Origin: Rhynochetos jubatus
Taxonomy: Eukaryota > Chordata > Aves > Eurypygiformes > Rhynochetidae
NCBI GenBank assembly: GCA_027574665.1
Contig: CM050654.1
Span: forward strand, 10,038,142 to 10,102,141
Length of the DNA: 64,000 nt
Direction: 5' to 3'
The notes beneath the pieces are model-generated. The model searched no databases. It was not told the DNA's origin and saw nothing but the letters and a program-made list of their open reading frames with translations. Positions 52,101 to 57,800 of this stretch are shown in pieces (position 1 is the first letter of the stretch; each line of letters opens with the position of its first letter). Made by a program: the position numbers and the translations under genes.

Positions 52101-53840
52101 TGCCATTAAAGTGTACTGTAACATGGAAACTGGCGAGACGTGCCTCAGCGCTAACCCCAGCACTGTGCCGAGGAAGAGCTGGTGGAGCAGCGAAAGCAGT
52201 GCGAGGAAACACGTTTGGTTTGGAGAGTCTATGAATGGAGGCTTCCAGGTGAGAATCGACCCCAGTTCAAAGCCCAAAATGCAGTATAAATCCTGGAATT
52301 AAACTCGTAGACACTCAGTGGGTGAAATAACAACTGTATGGACTGTTCCTAGACACAGTTAAACAAAAACTGTTGCTTACGTGTCTGTTGTACTCTGCAG
52401 TTCAGCTACGGCGACCCTGAGCTTCCAGAGGATGTCTCGGAAGTTCAGCTGGCCTTCCTCCGCGTCCTCTCCAGCCGTGCCTCCCAGAACATCACCTACC
52501 ACTGCAAGAACAGCATTGCCTACATGGATCAAGCCAGTGGAAACGTTAAAAGGGCTCTGAAACTGATGAGCTCTATGGAGAGTGAGATCAAGGCTGAAGG
52601 AAACAGCAAATTCACGTATGCTGTTCTGGAAGATGGCTGTACTGTAAGTAAACAAGTCTTCAGTTTGGTAGTTTAACAACGAATTCCCTCTACAGGACTA
52701 GACCCGTGGTGAAGGAAGAGAGCACTTGCATGACCTGGGTGAGGAAAGGAGGGAATTACAGCTGACTGGGGCAATGTCGTTTCTGTGCACCAGAAGCGTC
52801 GCTCCTGTACAGCTGTAGGAAGTGAGGTGTACTCCCATTTCAATCTGTGCTTTACAGTTCTCTCCTTGCGTGAGAGTCAGTGACATCACAGCAACCAAGT
52901 TTTGATCCATCCCATGTAATCTCTAAAACTAAGAGTAATAGGACTCAGTCCCACAAAAAAATCAGGGCTAGCCGCTTCAAGCCACGGGCTATGATTATGG
53001 GACGGGGCACACAGTCATTTCACAGATGCAGCATGGCTTCACTGTGCCTTGCTTGCTGCAGCAGAAAGCACTGGAGAGCAGCAGTGACATGGATGAGCTG
53101 CTGGTCCATGAGCATCTGCAGCCGTTTCAATAGGAAATACAGAACACCCCAACACCACCTGCAATTTCTCCCTCCGGCCGTTTAAGGTCCCAAAAGCACA
53201 GCAAACACTGACAGAAACGGCCAACCTGCCGTTTAAGGCTGCATGAACACATCTGCTTTGCCACTCTGTGGCCGTGTCTTTAACATGACCACAAAAAGCT
53301 ACCTCATTACTGCTGTCACTTTTTCCTGAGGCCAAAACTGCTTTCCAAACAGAATAGCCATTTATACCACCTCCCGGCACACAGAGCACGTTTCAGTCCT
53401 AAGTCAGCAAGGGCGCTGGCACCGCGCCAGAATACTGTCCATCAGGATCCCATCCTGCTGAGCCACAGGCTCTGCAACCCCACGCCACCTTCTATAAAAG
53501 GTCCAGAAAGGAAGAAAGTCCATCTACCTGTTCATTTCTACACAGCCTGCAACCCCTTTTCACGGGGCAGAGAGGGGCGCATCAACACGGACAGAGAGCG
53601 TGTGAAATCCAGTAGACTGCAGGAGAACTTTCGCATAGCCCAGGGCTGGTTTCCCTAACGCCGTTTTTTTTTCTCTTCCCTTGAACGTGACAGAAACACA
53701 CCGGTGAATGGGGTAAAACGGTCTTTGAATACAGAACGCGCAAGACAATGAGGTTGCCTGTGGTTGACATTGCACCCATAGATATTGGTGGTCCTGATCA
53801 GGAATTTGGCGTGGACATTGGCCCGGTCTGCTTCTTGTAA
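4088..53840 (+). CDS. COL3A1: Collagen type III alpha 1 chain, whole spliced coding region
   Basis: 51 coding exons join into 4380 bases (1459 residues plus stop; the human protein has 1466). Domains: signal peptide 1-23; VWC 30-90 with ten Cys; minor N-propeptide helix about 103-138; N-proteinase site P151-Q152; N-telopeptide with crosslink K159; Gly-X-Y run 173-1192; C-telopeptide with K1204; C-proteinase site R1214-D1215; C-propeptide 1215-1459 with eight Cys and the N1360-I-T glycosylation site. With the main helix numbered from G176, landmarks fall at the canonical places: crosslink lysines at 87 and 930, collagenase bond at 775-776. The product is secreted, forms homotrimers and co-assembles with type I collagen in the fibrils of skin, vessels and gut. 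CCGG at the helix end (C1192, C1193) marks type III rather than types I, II or V. The first of two adjacent ATGs is chosen, as in the family. No frameshift or stop was seen. Confidence 0.97.
4167..21720 (+). other. COL3A1: COL3A1 intron 1 (17.55 kb)
   Basis: Donor GTGAGT at 4167 and acceptor TTTCCAG ending at 21720. Both strands were read for open frames; none carries a recognisable domain. It holds simple tracts such as T17 at 13638-13654 and G8 at 4916-4923, but no identifiable transposon. First introns of collagen genes often contain enhancers, so this is the natural place to look for one. No specific site can be called from sequence alone. Confidence 0.9.
13638..13654 (+). repeat. T17 homopolymer in intron 1
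   Basis: Seventeen consecutive T. No poly(A)-tailed element was recognised next to it. Confidence 0.9.
21721..21926 (+). CDS. COL3A1: COL3A1 exon 2: VWC domain
   Basis: Residues 27-95. It contains the ten-cysteine von Willebrand factor C module: GC, PCQICVC, LC, IIC, DC, GECC and VC in order. The stretch [15 protein letters not shown] is nearly identical to mammalian COL3A1. VWC modules of fibrillar procollagens bind BMP and TGF-beta family ligands in type II; for type III the role is less clear. The donor is GTAAGT at 21927, ending in phase 0. Confidence 0.96.
22863..22885. repeat. Perfect hairpin, 10-bp stem with CGC loop
   Basis: Arms AGTTGCACTA (22863-22872) and TAGTGCAACT (22876-22885) are exact reverse complements with a three-base loop. 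The stem is too short for a microRNA precursor. Confidence 0.85.
22969..22990. repeat. 22-base perfect palindrome, alternating purine-pyrimidine in part
   Basis: Centred on ATGCAT, with ATACGTAT on both sides. It lies 57 bases before exon 3. The palindrome stops at 22968/22991 (T versus T). Confidence 0.85.
23048..23086 (+). CDS. COL3A1: COL3A1 exon 3: N-propeptide linker
   Basis: Residues 96-108, [13 protein letters not shown]. This short exon starts the minor triple helix of the N-propeptide (GPKGDP). Acceptor ATTCTAG, donor GTAAGT. Confidence 0.92.
23671..23787 (+). CDS. COL3A1: COL3A1 exon 4: N-propeptide minor helix
   Basis: Residues 109-147. It continues the Gly-X-Y minor helix ([10 protein letters not shown]...) and ends in [13 protein letters not shown]138 and C141 match the CESC pair that disulphide-links the three N-propeptides in type III procollagen. 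Confidence 0.95.
23788..25796 (+). other. COL3A1: COL3A1 intron 4 (2.0 kb)
   Basis: GT..AG intron that ends in a T-rich tract before TTACAG. Relatively GC-rich around 24300-24800. No coding exon was recognised. Confidence 0.85.
25797..25868 (+). CDS. COL3A1: COL3A1 exon 5: N-proteinase site and N-telopeptide
   Basis: Residues 148-171. [14 protein letters not shown] closely matches mammalian [14 protein letters not shown]. It carries the procollagen N-proteinase (ADAMTS2 family) bond and the N-telopeptide crosslinking lysine K159. The acceptor is TTACAG and the donor GTAAGA. Confidence 0.95.
25806..25811 (+). other. COL3A1: Procollagen III N-proteinase cleavage site
   Basis: Codons for P151 and Q152 in SPQYDSYDV. 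By alignment with human type III, cleavage falls between them and leaves an N-terminal glutamine. Confidence 0.8.
25869..29370 (+). other. COL3A1: COL3A1 intron 5 (3.5 kb)
   Basis: Second largest intron. An AT-rich stretch lies at 27400-27560. Several short chance open frames occur. No Gly-X-Y frame flanked by splice sites was found. Confidence 0.85.
29371..29436 (+). CDS. COL3A1: COL3A1 exon 6: junction exon, start of main helix
   Basis: Residues 172-193. A Ser is followed by seven Gly-X-Y triplets starting [12 protein letters not shown]. The 66-base size is typical of a telopeptide/helix junction exon. Numbering the helix from G176 puts the crosslink lysines at the canonical 87 and 930. 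Confidence 0.94.
30044..30097 (+). CDS. COL3A1: COL3A1 exon 7 (helix, 54 bases)
   Basis: Residues 194-211, [18 protein letters not shown]. The donor is GTACGT, slightly off the usual GTAAGT. Confidence 0.94.
30301..30354 (+). CDS. COL3A1: COL3A1 exon 8 (helix, 54 bases)
   Basis: Residues 212-229, [18 protein letters not shown]. Confidence 0.95.
31096..31149 (+). CDS. COL3A1: COL3A1 exon 9 (helix, 54 bases)
   Basis: Residues 230-247, [18 protein letters not shown]. The donor GTATGG is weak. Confidence 0.94.
31306..31359 (+). CDS. COL3A1: COL3A1 exon 10 (helix, N-side crosslink lysine)
   Basis: Residues 248-265, [19 protein letters not shown]262 is helix position 87, the acceptor for C-telopeptide crosslinks. 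The usual KGHR motif reads KGQR here. Confidence 0.95.
31794..31847 (+). CDS. COL3A1: COL3A1 exon 11 (helix, contains RGDS)
   Basis: Residues 266-283, [18 protein letters not shown]. The RGDS tetrapeptide is at 274-277. Confidence 0.95.
32291..32335 (+). CDS. COL3A1: COL3A1 exon 12 (helix, 45 bases)
   Basis: Residues 284-298, [15 protein letters not shown]. It is one of the helix exons with five triplets. Confidence 0.94.
32494..32547 (+). CDS. COL3A1: COL3A1 exon 13 (helix, 54 bases)
   Basis: Residues 299-316, [18 protein letters not shown]. The matching human stretch has GAPGER; here it reads GPAGER, so the Pro in the Y position before GER is lost. Confidence 0.95.
33527..33571 (+). CDS. 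COL3A1: COL3A1 exon 14 (helix, 45 bases)
   Basis: Residues 317-331, [15 protein letters not shown]. Preceded by the acceptor TTCTGCAG; donor GTAAGG. Confidence 0.94.
34289..34342 (+). CDS. COL3A1: COL3A1 exon 15 (helix, 54 bases)
   Basis: Residues 332-349, [18 protein letters not shown]. The acceptor is TTTTAAG, so the last intron bases are AAG. Confidence 0.94.
34834..34932 (+). CDS. COL3A1: COL3A1 exon 16 (helix, 99 bases)
   Basis: Residues 350-382, eleven triplets from [15 protein letters not shown] to GHAGPPGPQ. Confidence 0.95.
35058..35102 (+). CDS. COL3A1: COL3A1 exon 17 (helix, 45 bases)
   Basis: Residues 383-397, [15 protein letters not shown]. Donor GTGGGT. Confidence 0.94.
35223..35321 (+). 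CDS. COL3A1: COL3A1 exon 18 (helix, 99 bases)
   Basis: Residues 398-430, from [15 protein letters not shown] to GNPGAKGTP. Intron 17 before it is only 120 bases. Confidence 0.95.
36051..36104 (+). CDS. COL3A1: COL3A1 exon 19 (helix, 54 bases)
   Basis: Residues 431-448, [18 protein letters not shown]. Confidence 0.95.
36238..36345 (+). CDS. COL3A1: COL3A1 exon 20 (helix, 108 bases)
   Basis: Residues 449-484, twelve triplets. It ends in [12 protein letters not shown], a GxxGER-type candidate integrin site. Confidence 0.95.
36346..37538 (+). other. COL3A1: COL3A1 intron 20 (1.2 kb)
   Basis: GT..AG intron, strongly AT-rich around 37080-37450. No exon-like frame was recognised. Confidence 0.85.
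37539..37592 (+). CDS. COL3A1: COL3A1 exon 21 (helix, 54 bases)
   Basis: Residues 485-502, [18 protein letters not shown]. The donor GTATAA is weak, and the following intron is only 113 bases. Confidence 0.94.
37706..37804 (+). CDS. COL3A1: COL3A1 exon 22 (helix, 99 bases)
   Basis: Residues 503-535, from [15 protein letters not shown] to GGPGLPGMR, with two GER triplets. Confidence 0.95.
38751..38804 (+). CDS. COL3A1: COL3A1 exon 23 (helix, 54 bases)
   Basis: Residues 536-553, [18 protein letters not shown]. Confidence 0.95.
39151..39249 (+). CDS. COL3A1: COL3A1 exon 24 (helix, VWF/DDR2 site)
   Basis: Residues 554-586. It carries [16 protein letters not shown], identical through GFP to the human type III platelet-adhesion motif. 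Confidence 0.96.
39202..39228 (+). other. COL3A1: RGQPGVMGF motif: VWF A3, DDR2 and SPARC binding
   Basis: Residues 571-579. In mammalian type III collagen the same nonapeptide, with hydroxyproline in place of Pro, is the established binding site for von Willebrand factor A3, discoidin domain receptor 2 and SPARC. Conservation here is exact, so the function is inferred to be kept. Confidence 0.9.
39400..39453 (+). CDS. COL3A1: COL3A1 exon 25 (helix, 54 bases)
   Basis: Residues 587-604, [18 protein letters not shown]. The triplet GPG has Gly in the Y position, a low-stability triplet. Confidence 0.94.
39570..39623 (+). CDS. COL3A1: COL3A1 exon 26 (helix, 54 bases)
   Basis: Residues 605-622, [18 protein letters not shown]. 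The preceding intron is 116 bases. Confidence 0.95.
40160..40213 (+). CDS. COL3A1: COL3A1 exon 27 (helix, 54 bases)
   Basis: Residues 623-640, [18 protein letters not shown]. The donor GTGCTG is weak beyond the GT. Confidence 0.93.
40557..40610 (+). CDS. COL3A1: COL3A1 exon 28 (helix, 54 bases)
   Basis: Residues 641-658, [18 protein letters not shown]. Confidence 0.95.
40821..40865 (+). CDS. COL3A1: COL3A1 exon 29 (helix, 45 bases)
   Basis: Residues 659-673, [15 protein letters not shown]. The matching human exon also has five triplets. Confidence 0.94.
40957..41055 (+). CDS. COL3A1: COL3A1 exon 30 (helix, 99 bases)
   Basis: Residues 674-706, [12 protein letters not shown] at the start and GPAGSEGAK at the end. 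GIPGER (677-682) is a candidate integrin site. Confidence 0.95.
41164..41271 (+). CDS. COL3A1: COL3A1 exon 31 (helix, GMPGER integrin site)
   Basis: Residues 707-742. [12 protein letters not shown] contains GMPGER at 725-730, conserved with the known mammalian type III GMOGER site for collagen-binding integrins. Confidence 0.96.
41816..41869 (+). CDS. COL3A1: COL3A1 exon 32 (helix, 54 bases)
   Basis: Residues 743-760, [18 protein letters not shown]. Confidence 0.95.
42846..42899 (+). CDS. COL3A1: COL3A1 exon 33 (helix, 54 bases)
   Basis: Residues 761-778, [18 protein letters not shown]. Intron 32 before it is 976 bases and holds a G9 run at 42617-42625. Confidence 0.95.
43001..43054 (+). 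CDS. COL3A1: COL3A1 exon 34 (helix, 54 bases)
   Basis: Residues 779-796, [18 protein letters not shown]. The intron before it is 101 bases, among the shortest in the gene. Confidence 0.95.
43626..43679 (+). CDS. COL3A1: COL3A1 exon 35 (helix, 54 bases)
   Basis: Residues 797-814, [18 protein letters not shown]. Confidence 0.95.
44013..44120 (+). CDS. COL3A1: COL3A1 exon 36 (helix, 108 bases)
   Basis: Residues 815-850. It begins [18 protein letters not shown] and ends GPQGGPGAP. Confidence 0.95.
44284..44337 (+). CDS. COL3A1: COL3A1 exon 37 (helix, 54 bases)
   Basis: Residues 851-868, [18 protein letters not shown]. Confidence 0.95.
44805..44858 (+). CDS. COL3A1: COL3A1 exon 38 (helix, 54 bases)
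   Basis: Residues 869-886, [18 protein letters not shown], very close to the human segment [18 protein letters not shown]. Confidence 0.95.
44859..46226 (+). other. COL3A1: COL3A1 intron 38 (1.4 kb)
   Basis: GT..AG intron, AT-rich, without a recognisable internal exon. The long minus-strand open frame over its end and exon 39 is an antisense shadow of the Gly-Pro coding sequence. Confidence 0.85.
46227..46388 (+). CDS. COL3A1: COL3A1 exon 39 (helix, 162 bases)
   Basis: Residues 887-940, eighteen triplets, the only 162-base exon. A 162-base exon at this place is a hallmark of fibrillar collagen genes. It begins [18 protein letters not shown] and ends [12 protein letters not shown]. Confidence 0.96.
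46515..46622 (+). CDS. COL3A1: COL3A1 exon 40 (helix, collagenase site)
   Basis: Residues 941-976, beginning [18 protein letters not shown]. It holds the three-quarter-length collagenase site; the segment after it ([10 protein letters not shown]) is Hyp-poor, as expected for the MMP-sensitive region. Confidence 0.95.
46533..46550 (+). other. COL3A1: MMP collagenase cleavage site GPQG/IV
   Basis: Residues 947-952. The G950-I951 bond is helix position 775-776, exactly the bond cut by MMP-1, MMP-8 and MMP-13 in fibrillar collagens. Human type III has GPLG/IA; here P2 is Gln, as in type I alpha1. Confidence 0.85.
47412..47519 (+). CDS. COL3A1: COL3A1 exon 41 (helix, 108 bases)
   Basis: Residues 977-1012. 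It contains [10 protein letters not shown] (986-995), a second GIPGER. It ends GLPGEPGRD. Confidence 0.95.
47875..47928 (+). CDS. COL3A1: COL3A1 exon 42 (helix, 54 bases)
   Basis: Residues 1013-1030, [18 protein letters not shown], one residue off human ([18 protein letters not shown]). Confidence 0.96.
48094..48201 (+). CDS. COL3A1: COL3A1 exon 43 (helix, 108 bases)
   Basis: Residues 1031-1066. It starts [18 protein letters not shown], as in the human gene, and ends GKAGERGSQ. Confidence 0.95.
48812..48865 (+). CDS. COL3A1: COL3A1 exon 44 (helix, 54 bases)
   Basis: Residues 1067-1084, [18 protein letters not shown]. Confidence 0.95.
48976..49083 (+). CDS. COL3A1: COL3A1 exon 45 (helix, C-side crosslink lysine)
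   Basis: Residues 1085-1120. [16 protein letters not shown] and GIKGHRGFP are conserved. K1105 is helix position 930, the acceptor for N-telopeptide crosslinks, with the full KGHR motif intact. The exon also carries the conserved RGD of GPRGDK. Confidence 0.96.
49084..50310 (+). other. COL3A1: COL3A1 intron 45 (1.2 kb)
   Basis: GT..AG intron without a recognisable exon or named repeat. Confidence 0.85.
50311..50364 (+). CDS. COL3A1: COL3A1 exon 46 (helix, 54 bases)
   Basis: Residues 1121-1138, [18 protein letters not shown]. Confidence 0.95.
50584..50691 (+). CDS. COL3A1: COL3A1 exon 47 (helix, 108 bases)
   Basis: Residues 1139-1174. It contains [18 protein letters not shown] and GPRGNRGE, conserved with human. 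Confidence 0.96.
51319..51598 (+). CDS. COL3A1: COL3A1 exon 48: helix end, C-telopeptide, C-propeptide start
   Basis: Residues 1175-1267 plus the first base of codon 1268. Six final triplets end in GPC, then CGG. C1192 and C1193 form the type III-specific interchain disulphide knot. The C-telopeptide [15 protein letters not shown] carries crosslink K1204. The C-propeptide begins at D1215 with a heptad-like [18 protein letters not shown] coil, followed by [16 protein letters not shown] with the first two Cys (C1 and C2). Confidence 0.97.
51436..51441 (+). other. COL3A1: Procollagen C-proteinase (BMP-1) cleavage site
   Basis: Codons R1214 and D1215 in YEYRDEP. Human type III is cut at Gly-Asp before DEP, and Asp in P1' is the family rule. 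The resulting C-propeptide is 245 residues, the same as human. Confidence 0.8.
52061..52248 (+). CDS. COL3A1: COL3A1 exon 49: C-propeptide
   Basis: Residues 1268-1330. It contains [20 protein letters not shown] and [11 protein letters not shown], with Cys 3-5 of the C-propeptide, then [14 protein letters not shown]. It includes the calcium-binding segment of the fibrillar C-terminal domain. It starts in phase 1 and ends in phase 0. Confidence 0.97.
52401..52643 (+). CDS. COL3A1: COL3A1 exon 50: C-propeptide, chain recognition
   Basis: Residues 1331-1411. It holds the type III chain-recognition region [18 protein letters not shown], which differs from human at a few positions, the N-glycosylation site QNITYHC (N1360), and the sixth and seventh Cys. 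Confidence 0.97.
52644..53693 (+). other. COL3A1: COL3A1 intron 50 (1.05 kb)
   Basis: The last intron, more GC-rich than most of the gene. No exon-like frame was recognised. Confidence 0.85.
53694..53840 (+). CDS. COL3A1: COL3A1 exon 51 coding part: C-propeptide end
   Basis: Residues 1412-1459 and TAA at 53838-53840. [33 protein letters not shown] and terminal GPVCFL are typical of fibrillar collagens, and GPVCFL provides the eighth Cys. Confidence 0.97.
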   Translation, partial: KHTGEWGKTVFEYRTRKTMRLPVVDIAPIDIGGPDQEFGVDIGPVCFL

Positions 53841-54086
53841 ATCGAAGATCCTGCTCTTCCGAAACCCCAGCAAACAGATTCACACTCCAACTGTGCTCCT
53901 TTGTTTTAGCCTTGTCAGCTAGTACAGGTGACAATCTGTATCCCAGTTATTTATTAACAAAATTTCTGGGGGAAAAATCAATTTGATATCAAGGGTTATT
54001 TTTTCGCTATTACACAAAGTACAGTAAAAATGCTTTTTTTTCCTCTATTTTTTTTTTCCAAATTTCATCTTCAAAACATGTCTCCG

Positions 54087-54094
54087 TGGTGCTA
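54087..54094 (+). promoter_or_regulatory. COL3A1: miR-29 family seed match (8-mer) in 3' UTR
   Basis: TGGTGCTA, complementary to the miR-29 seed. COL3A1 is an established miR-29 target in mammals. Confidence 0.7.
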
Positions 54095-54243
54095 TAATAC
54101 AACTTCAACACTTAACAAAACAACACTGTGTCCTATTAGTTGAATGTTAGCCAATTCACAAAGCACTGATTGCTCCCAGTACCAAAGTTTACCCTTCTTT
54201 CCAAGATGCAGTCCATAAAGCTAGGAAGACCTCCCTGTTTCAA

Positions 54244-54251
54244 CTACCTCA
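54244..54251 (+). promoter_or_regulatory. COL3A1: let-7 family seed match (8-mer) in 3' UTR
   Basis: CTACCTCA, the full let-7 seed complement including the terminal A. Confidence 0.6.
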
Positions 54252-54550
54252 ACATGGACAGAAACCGGGATGTGTCTGATGAGTCAAACCAAAAATCAGT
54301 CAAACGACTCAACCAAAACACTTTGGGCCCATTGGTCAGTTCAGTGGAACCATTCGGTACGAAATTGTCTGTGTCTGTACTGATTAGCTGCAAAGTACAG
54401 CGCATCTGAAGAGTTTAGTAACACCTTCATGTCAGCAGTCACCAGGATTTTATTGTTGGATTGTATTCTGTTATCAAAGGTGCTTCTCTACTTTCCTGTC
54501 ATTGCTGGTCAAGACCACTAAAATTAGGGAAGTGTAAAAGACTAATATGA

Positions 54551-54558
54551 TGGTGCTA
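54551..54558 (+). promoter_or_regulatory. COL3A1: Second miR-29 family seed match (8-mer) in 3' UTR
   Basis: TGGTGCTA again, 457 bases after the end of the first match, upstream of all three AATAAA signals, so every 3' end would include it. Confidence 0.7.
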
Positions 54559-54713
54559 ATGTATTTTTCACTCCTAACTCTGCAAGTCAGGGTTATTGAC
54601 TTGCTTAAAAAAAAAAAAGGTCAAGGATTTAAAGCAATTGTAAATGTCTCCTGTCAAAGATCGCCATTGGCATGTCATAGTTGAGAACTTTCTCCCTTCA
54701 CTCTGTAAAAGTC

Positions 54714-54719
54714 AATAAA
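54714..54719 (+). terminator. COL3A1: Proximal polyadenylation signal AATAAA
   Basis: AATAAA in GTCAATAAAGATG. It could give a transcript about 125 bases shorter than the distal sites. Confidence 0.6.
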
Positions 54720-54830
54720 GATGCAAAATTGTGAACTTCTTCTGTCACGTTAACACATTTATAGTGTTGAAGGTTAACCATCTTTGTAAGCTTTTATATG
54801 GTTGTTGGTCTATTCCTTACAGAGACACAT

Positions 54831-54836
54831 AATAAA
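54831..54836 (+). terminator. COL3A1: Polyadenylation signal AATAAA, first of distal pair
   Basis: AATAAA, 13 bases before another copy (start to start). The two probably serve one cleavage zone. Confidence 0.6.
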
Positions 54837-54843
54837 ATATCTT

Positions 54844-54849
54844 AATAAA
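54844..54849 (+). terminator. COL3A1: Polyadenylation signal AATAAA, second of distal pair
   Basis: AATAAA followed by a U-rich CTTGTTTC element, the usual order for a functional 3' end. Cleavage is expected near 54862-54870. Confidence 0.65.
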
Positions 54850-57800
54850 ACTCCTTGTTTCATAAAACTGACTTCAATAATTATTTTACTGTTTGTATCT
54901 CTTTCTTCCAACAAATTAGGAGCACAGGACACATCTCTGGTATGACTGTAACTGATTCTTCTAAGATAATGTGTCTGAAGGAAGGGGAACGTGCTAGGCC
55001 TAAGGGATGGAGTTAGCGGCCAATAACCGCCCCAAGCGCAGACTAGCGGCACCAGCAGTTTGGTGAAGCTGGCAATCTAAGTATCCTGATTTGTTTACAG
55101 CCACTGGAGCTGCACAACCAAGTCACCCCCAGATCTTAGCAGAAGGTCAAGGATGTGCAGTTACCACAACAGCTGGGCCTTGCCTGAGCTTCAGGCCAGA
55201 AGGAAAATAGCTGCACACCACAATTGAGGCGAGAAACCTCTCCCAGAGGGAGAGACTGAGGGATGCTACTCAGTTTTTCCCATGAAGGAAGATACAGCAC
55301 CTGCTCCCACTTCATTACCGTGCTCCACAGCCCTGGATCGTTAAAGACCCTCTAAAACAAGGTCAGACAACAAAAATCAGGGAGAAAAAAAATTTAGATT
55401 CTTCAAGGTTCTCATTGATGATTATGGATCATGCATCTGGCTTGAACCAAGCTGGAAAACTGGGGAGAGAAATGCCCTTTTTTTTTTAAGAAACCTCAGC
55501 AGATTTGAGTCTGAGCCAAGACACTGCCCTGGCATCACAGAATTTGGATGTGCCCACACAGAAGTGGAACAGTGCGGATCTAGGGAGACCTTAAACAGCA
55601 TAAATGCAGCATCAGCACAGGCATAAACCATAAAAGAATAGTGCCAACAATTCATAAAAATAGCGACTTTCGCAAGAAACCGCCGCATCTTAGGGTGAAA
55701 GTAGCTACCGTTTACAGAATATGAGAATTATTTGTATGCAGTAACATTCGTCTGACATAAATTACATGGTAGAAAGTCTTTTGATTGCAGCTGAAATTTG
55801 ATGAAAGCAGCTGGTAAGAATGCTGGCTGGGGATGCATTGAAAATACCTGGGTTTAATCCTCAGGGAAAAAACCCAACAGCCTCTGATCTGCAGTACTCC
55901 TGTGGCTGAGCGAATGACAGGTAGCAATTACTCGACCTTAAAACTGAAGGTTTGGGGGCTTTTTACTAAAGAAAACACAGTCATCAAGTCTTAGATTAAT
56001 AATTTCTACTAATGAAGGGTAATTACTGGAACATTTGCAGAAAACACAAACAGCCAAGACCATCATAAAATAACTTACTTGATCCAAATACTTTCATTTC
56101 TTCCAGAGGCTCACTTGTTAAGCCACCATGACTGATACTTCTGTACTTTTATAGAAAGGTCTTTGAGATCAGATACAAAAACTAGCTGAGACAATATGGC
56201 TAGGCTTTGGAGGGTTTAGATTGTAATCCTACTTTTCTACTCTGATTTACTGTGTCAGCCTGCAAAAGTCTCTATTTTTTTATTTTACGTAGGAAATAAA
56301 AGAAAAAAATCTTACCTGAGACTTTGAGGCTAACAGCATCATTACTCAGTGTTACAGAGCAGCACATCAAATTCACGGATTACAGCACTTGTGGGAACAA
56401 CCCGCTTTCGCACAAGTAACTAAGAGGTCTTTCAAGGCTGTACGGAAACACCAACACCTGCTTTCAAACTCTAAGTTCAATTGTAGGCACCTATTCAAGC
56501 GCATCTTCCTTTGGCACGGAGCTTTAAAGAGGTGTTGGAGGAAAGACAAACGATACTGTGGTCTGCACAGCAGGGAGAGGCATGAAGTTGAAAGGGAGAC
56601 ACAGGCAGGGAAGGAAGTTGCCCACACAGTAGTAGGATTGATGTAAGAGATTTCTTGTTCTGCCCCACAGCTGCTTATCCAGTCACGTTACGCCCAGTGA
56701 TGCTCCTTCCCCTCAAAGCACCAGTTACAGTCGCTCTTTGGGGAAAATGAGCAAAGACATAAAACCAAAACCCCCGAAAAACTCTGTGTCAAAGAGATTC
56801 CCAGATCACACCAACAGCTGTAAGATACCACTAATTCAGGTTTCAGCATTCACCTTCCCAGCTAATTGCCAGTTATCACCTGAAGTTGTAGCTTTTTCAC
56901 AAGCCAACAGATCTTTTCTTCAGGCGAAGGCAGACTGCCTGCCTATTGTCTGCAGCATGGGGACTATTTCAACACCTGCTTTCTACATTCCTCATGGAAG
57001 TTATGTTTAAAAAACCCAAAACACAACCACGACCCAGCAAACCCCTCTCTAACAGCAAAACTTTGCAATCTGATTATGCCTTAATTTTAAACAAATTGTA
57101 AGCACCTGTGGATCGATCACTCACTCACTCAGCCTGTGGGGCAGTAGGGAAGGCACTCTCCCTGGCCATCATACCTAGCAGCCCTGTGGCCCCTGGCACT
57201 GCTTTAAAAACCCCACAAGTCCCTTTCACACCCTCCAATGGGGGTGGCACGAGAGAGTTCAGCAGCAGCAGCTTGGCCTCAGGAACCCTCTGGGTTGGGG
57301 GCAACCACCTAGGGACAGCTGGTGCACGGGGAGCCAGTCAGTGAGTTGGTGTCTGCAGCTCTTCACCTCAGGGGTAAGTTTGCAGCTCAAACCGGGGCAA
57401 CCAATTCTTAGGACTGAATTGTGAGGGTTTCTGAATTTGAATAGCTACTCTGATTTTTTTCTAAAGCTGGCTATTGATCAACAGCTTTCCTCACTATGAA
57501 AAGGAAACTAGGCTTTTAACTAAGCAGCGGTGTGATCTGTAACCCCCACTTTGTTGGAACATCAGCTAAGTAGCCTTAAGCCTCTATTCGCAGGCAGCAG
57601 CTGCTTGGCGGAAGCGCTGTTTATGAGAACTTTGAATTCTTAAAGGGTAAAGGTCTTCCAAGCACACACTTTGCCATGCTATGGCTGTCCTGATAGCTTT
57701 GGTAGAGACATTTCATTTCTAGTGTTCCTTGACAGCTACCATTGATTACATAAGCTGAAAAACGTGTTATTTTGGAGGACTAGTGGTTATTTACGATGGT

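Larger units (their letters stand above)
53841..54865 (+). other. COL3A1: COL3A1 3' UTR
   Basis: About 1.0 kb of AU-rich sequence after the stop codon, ending just past the last AATAAA. It contains two miR-29-type and one let-7-type seed match and three AATAAA signals. The exact end is inferred from signal position. Confidence 0.8.
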
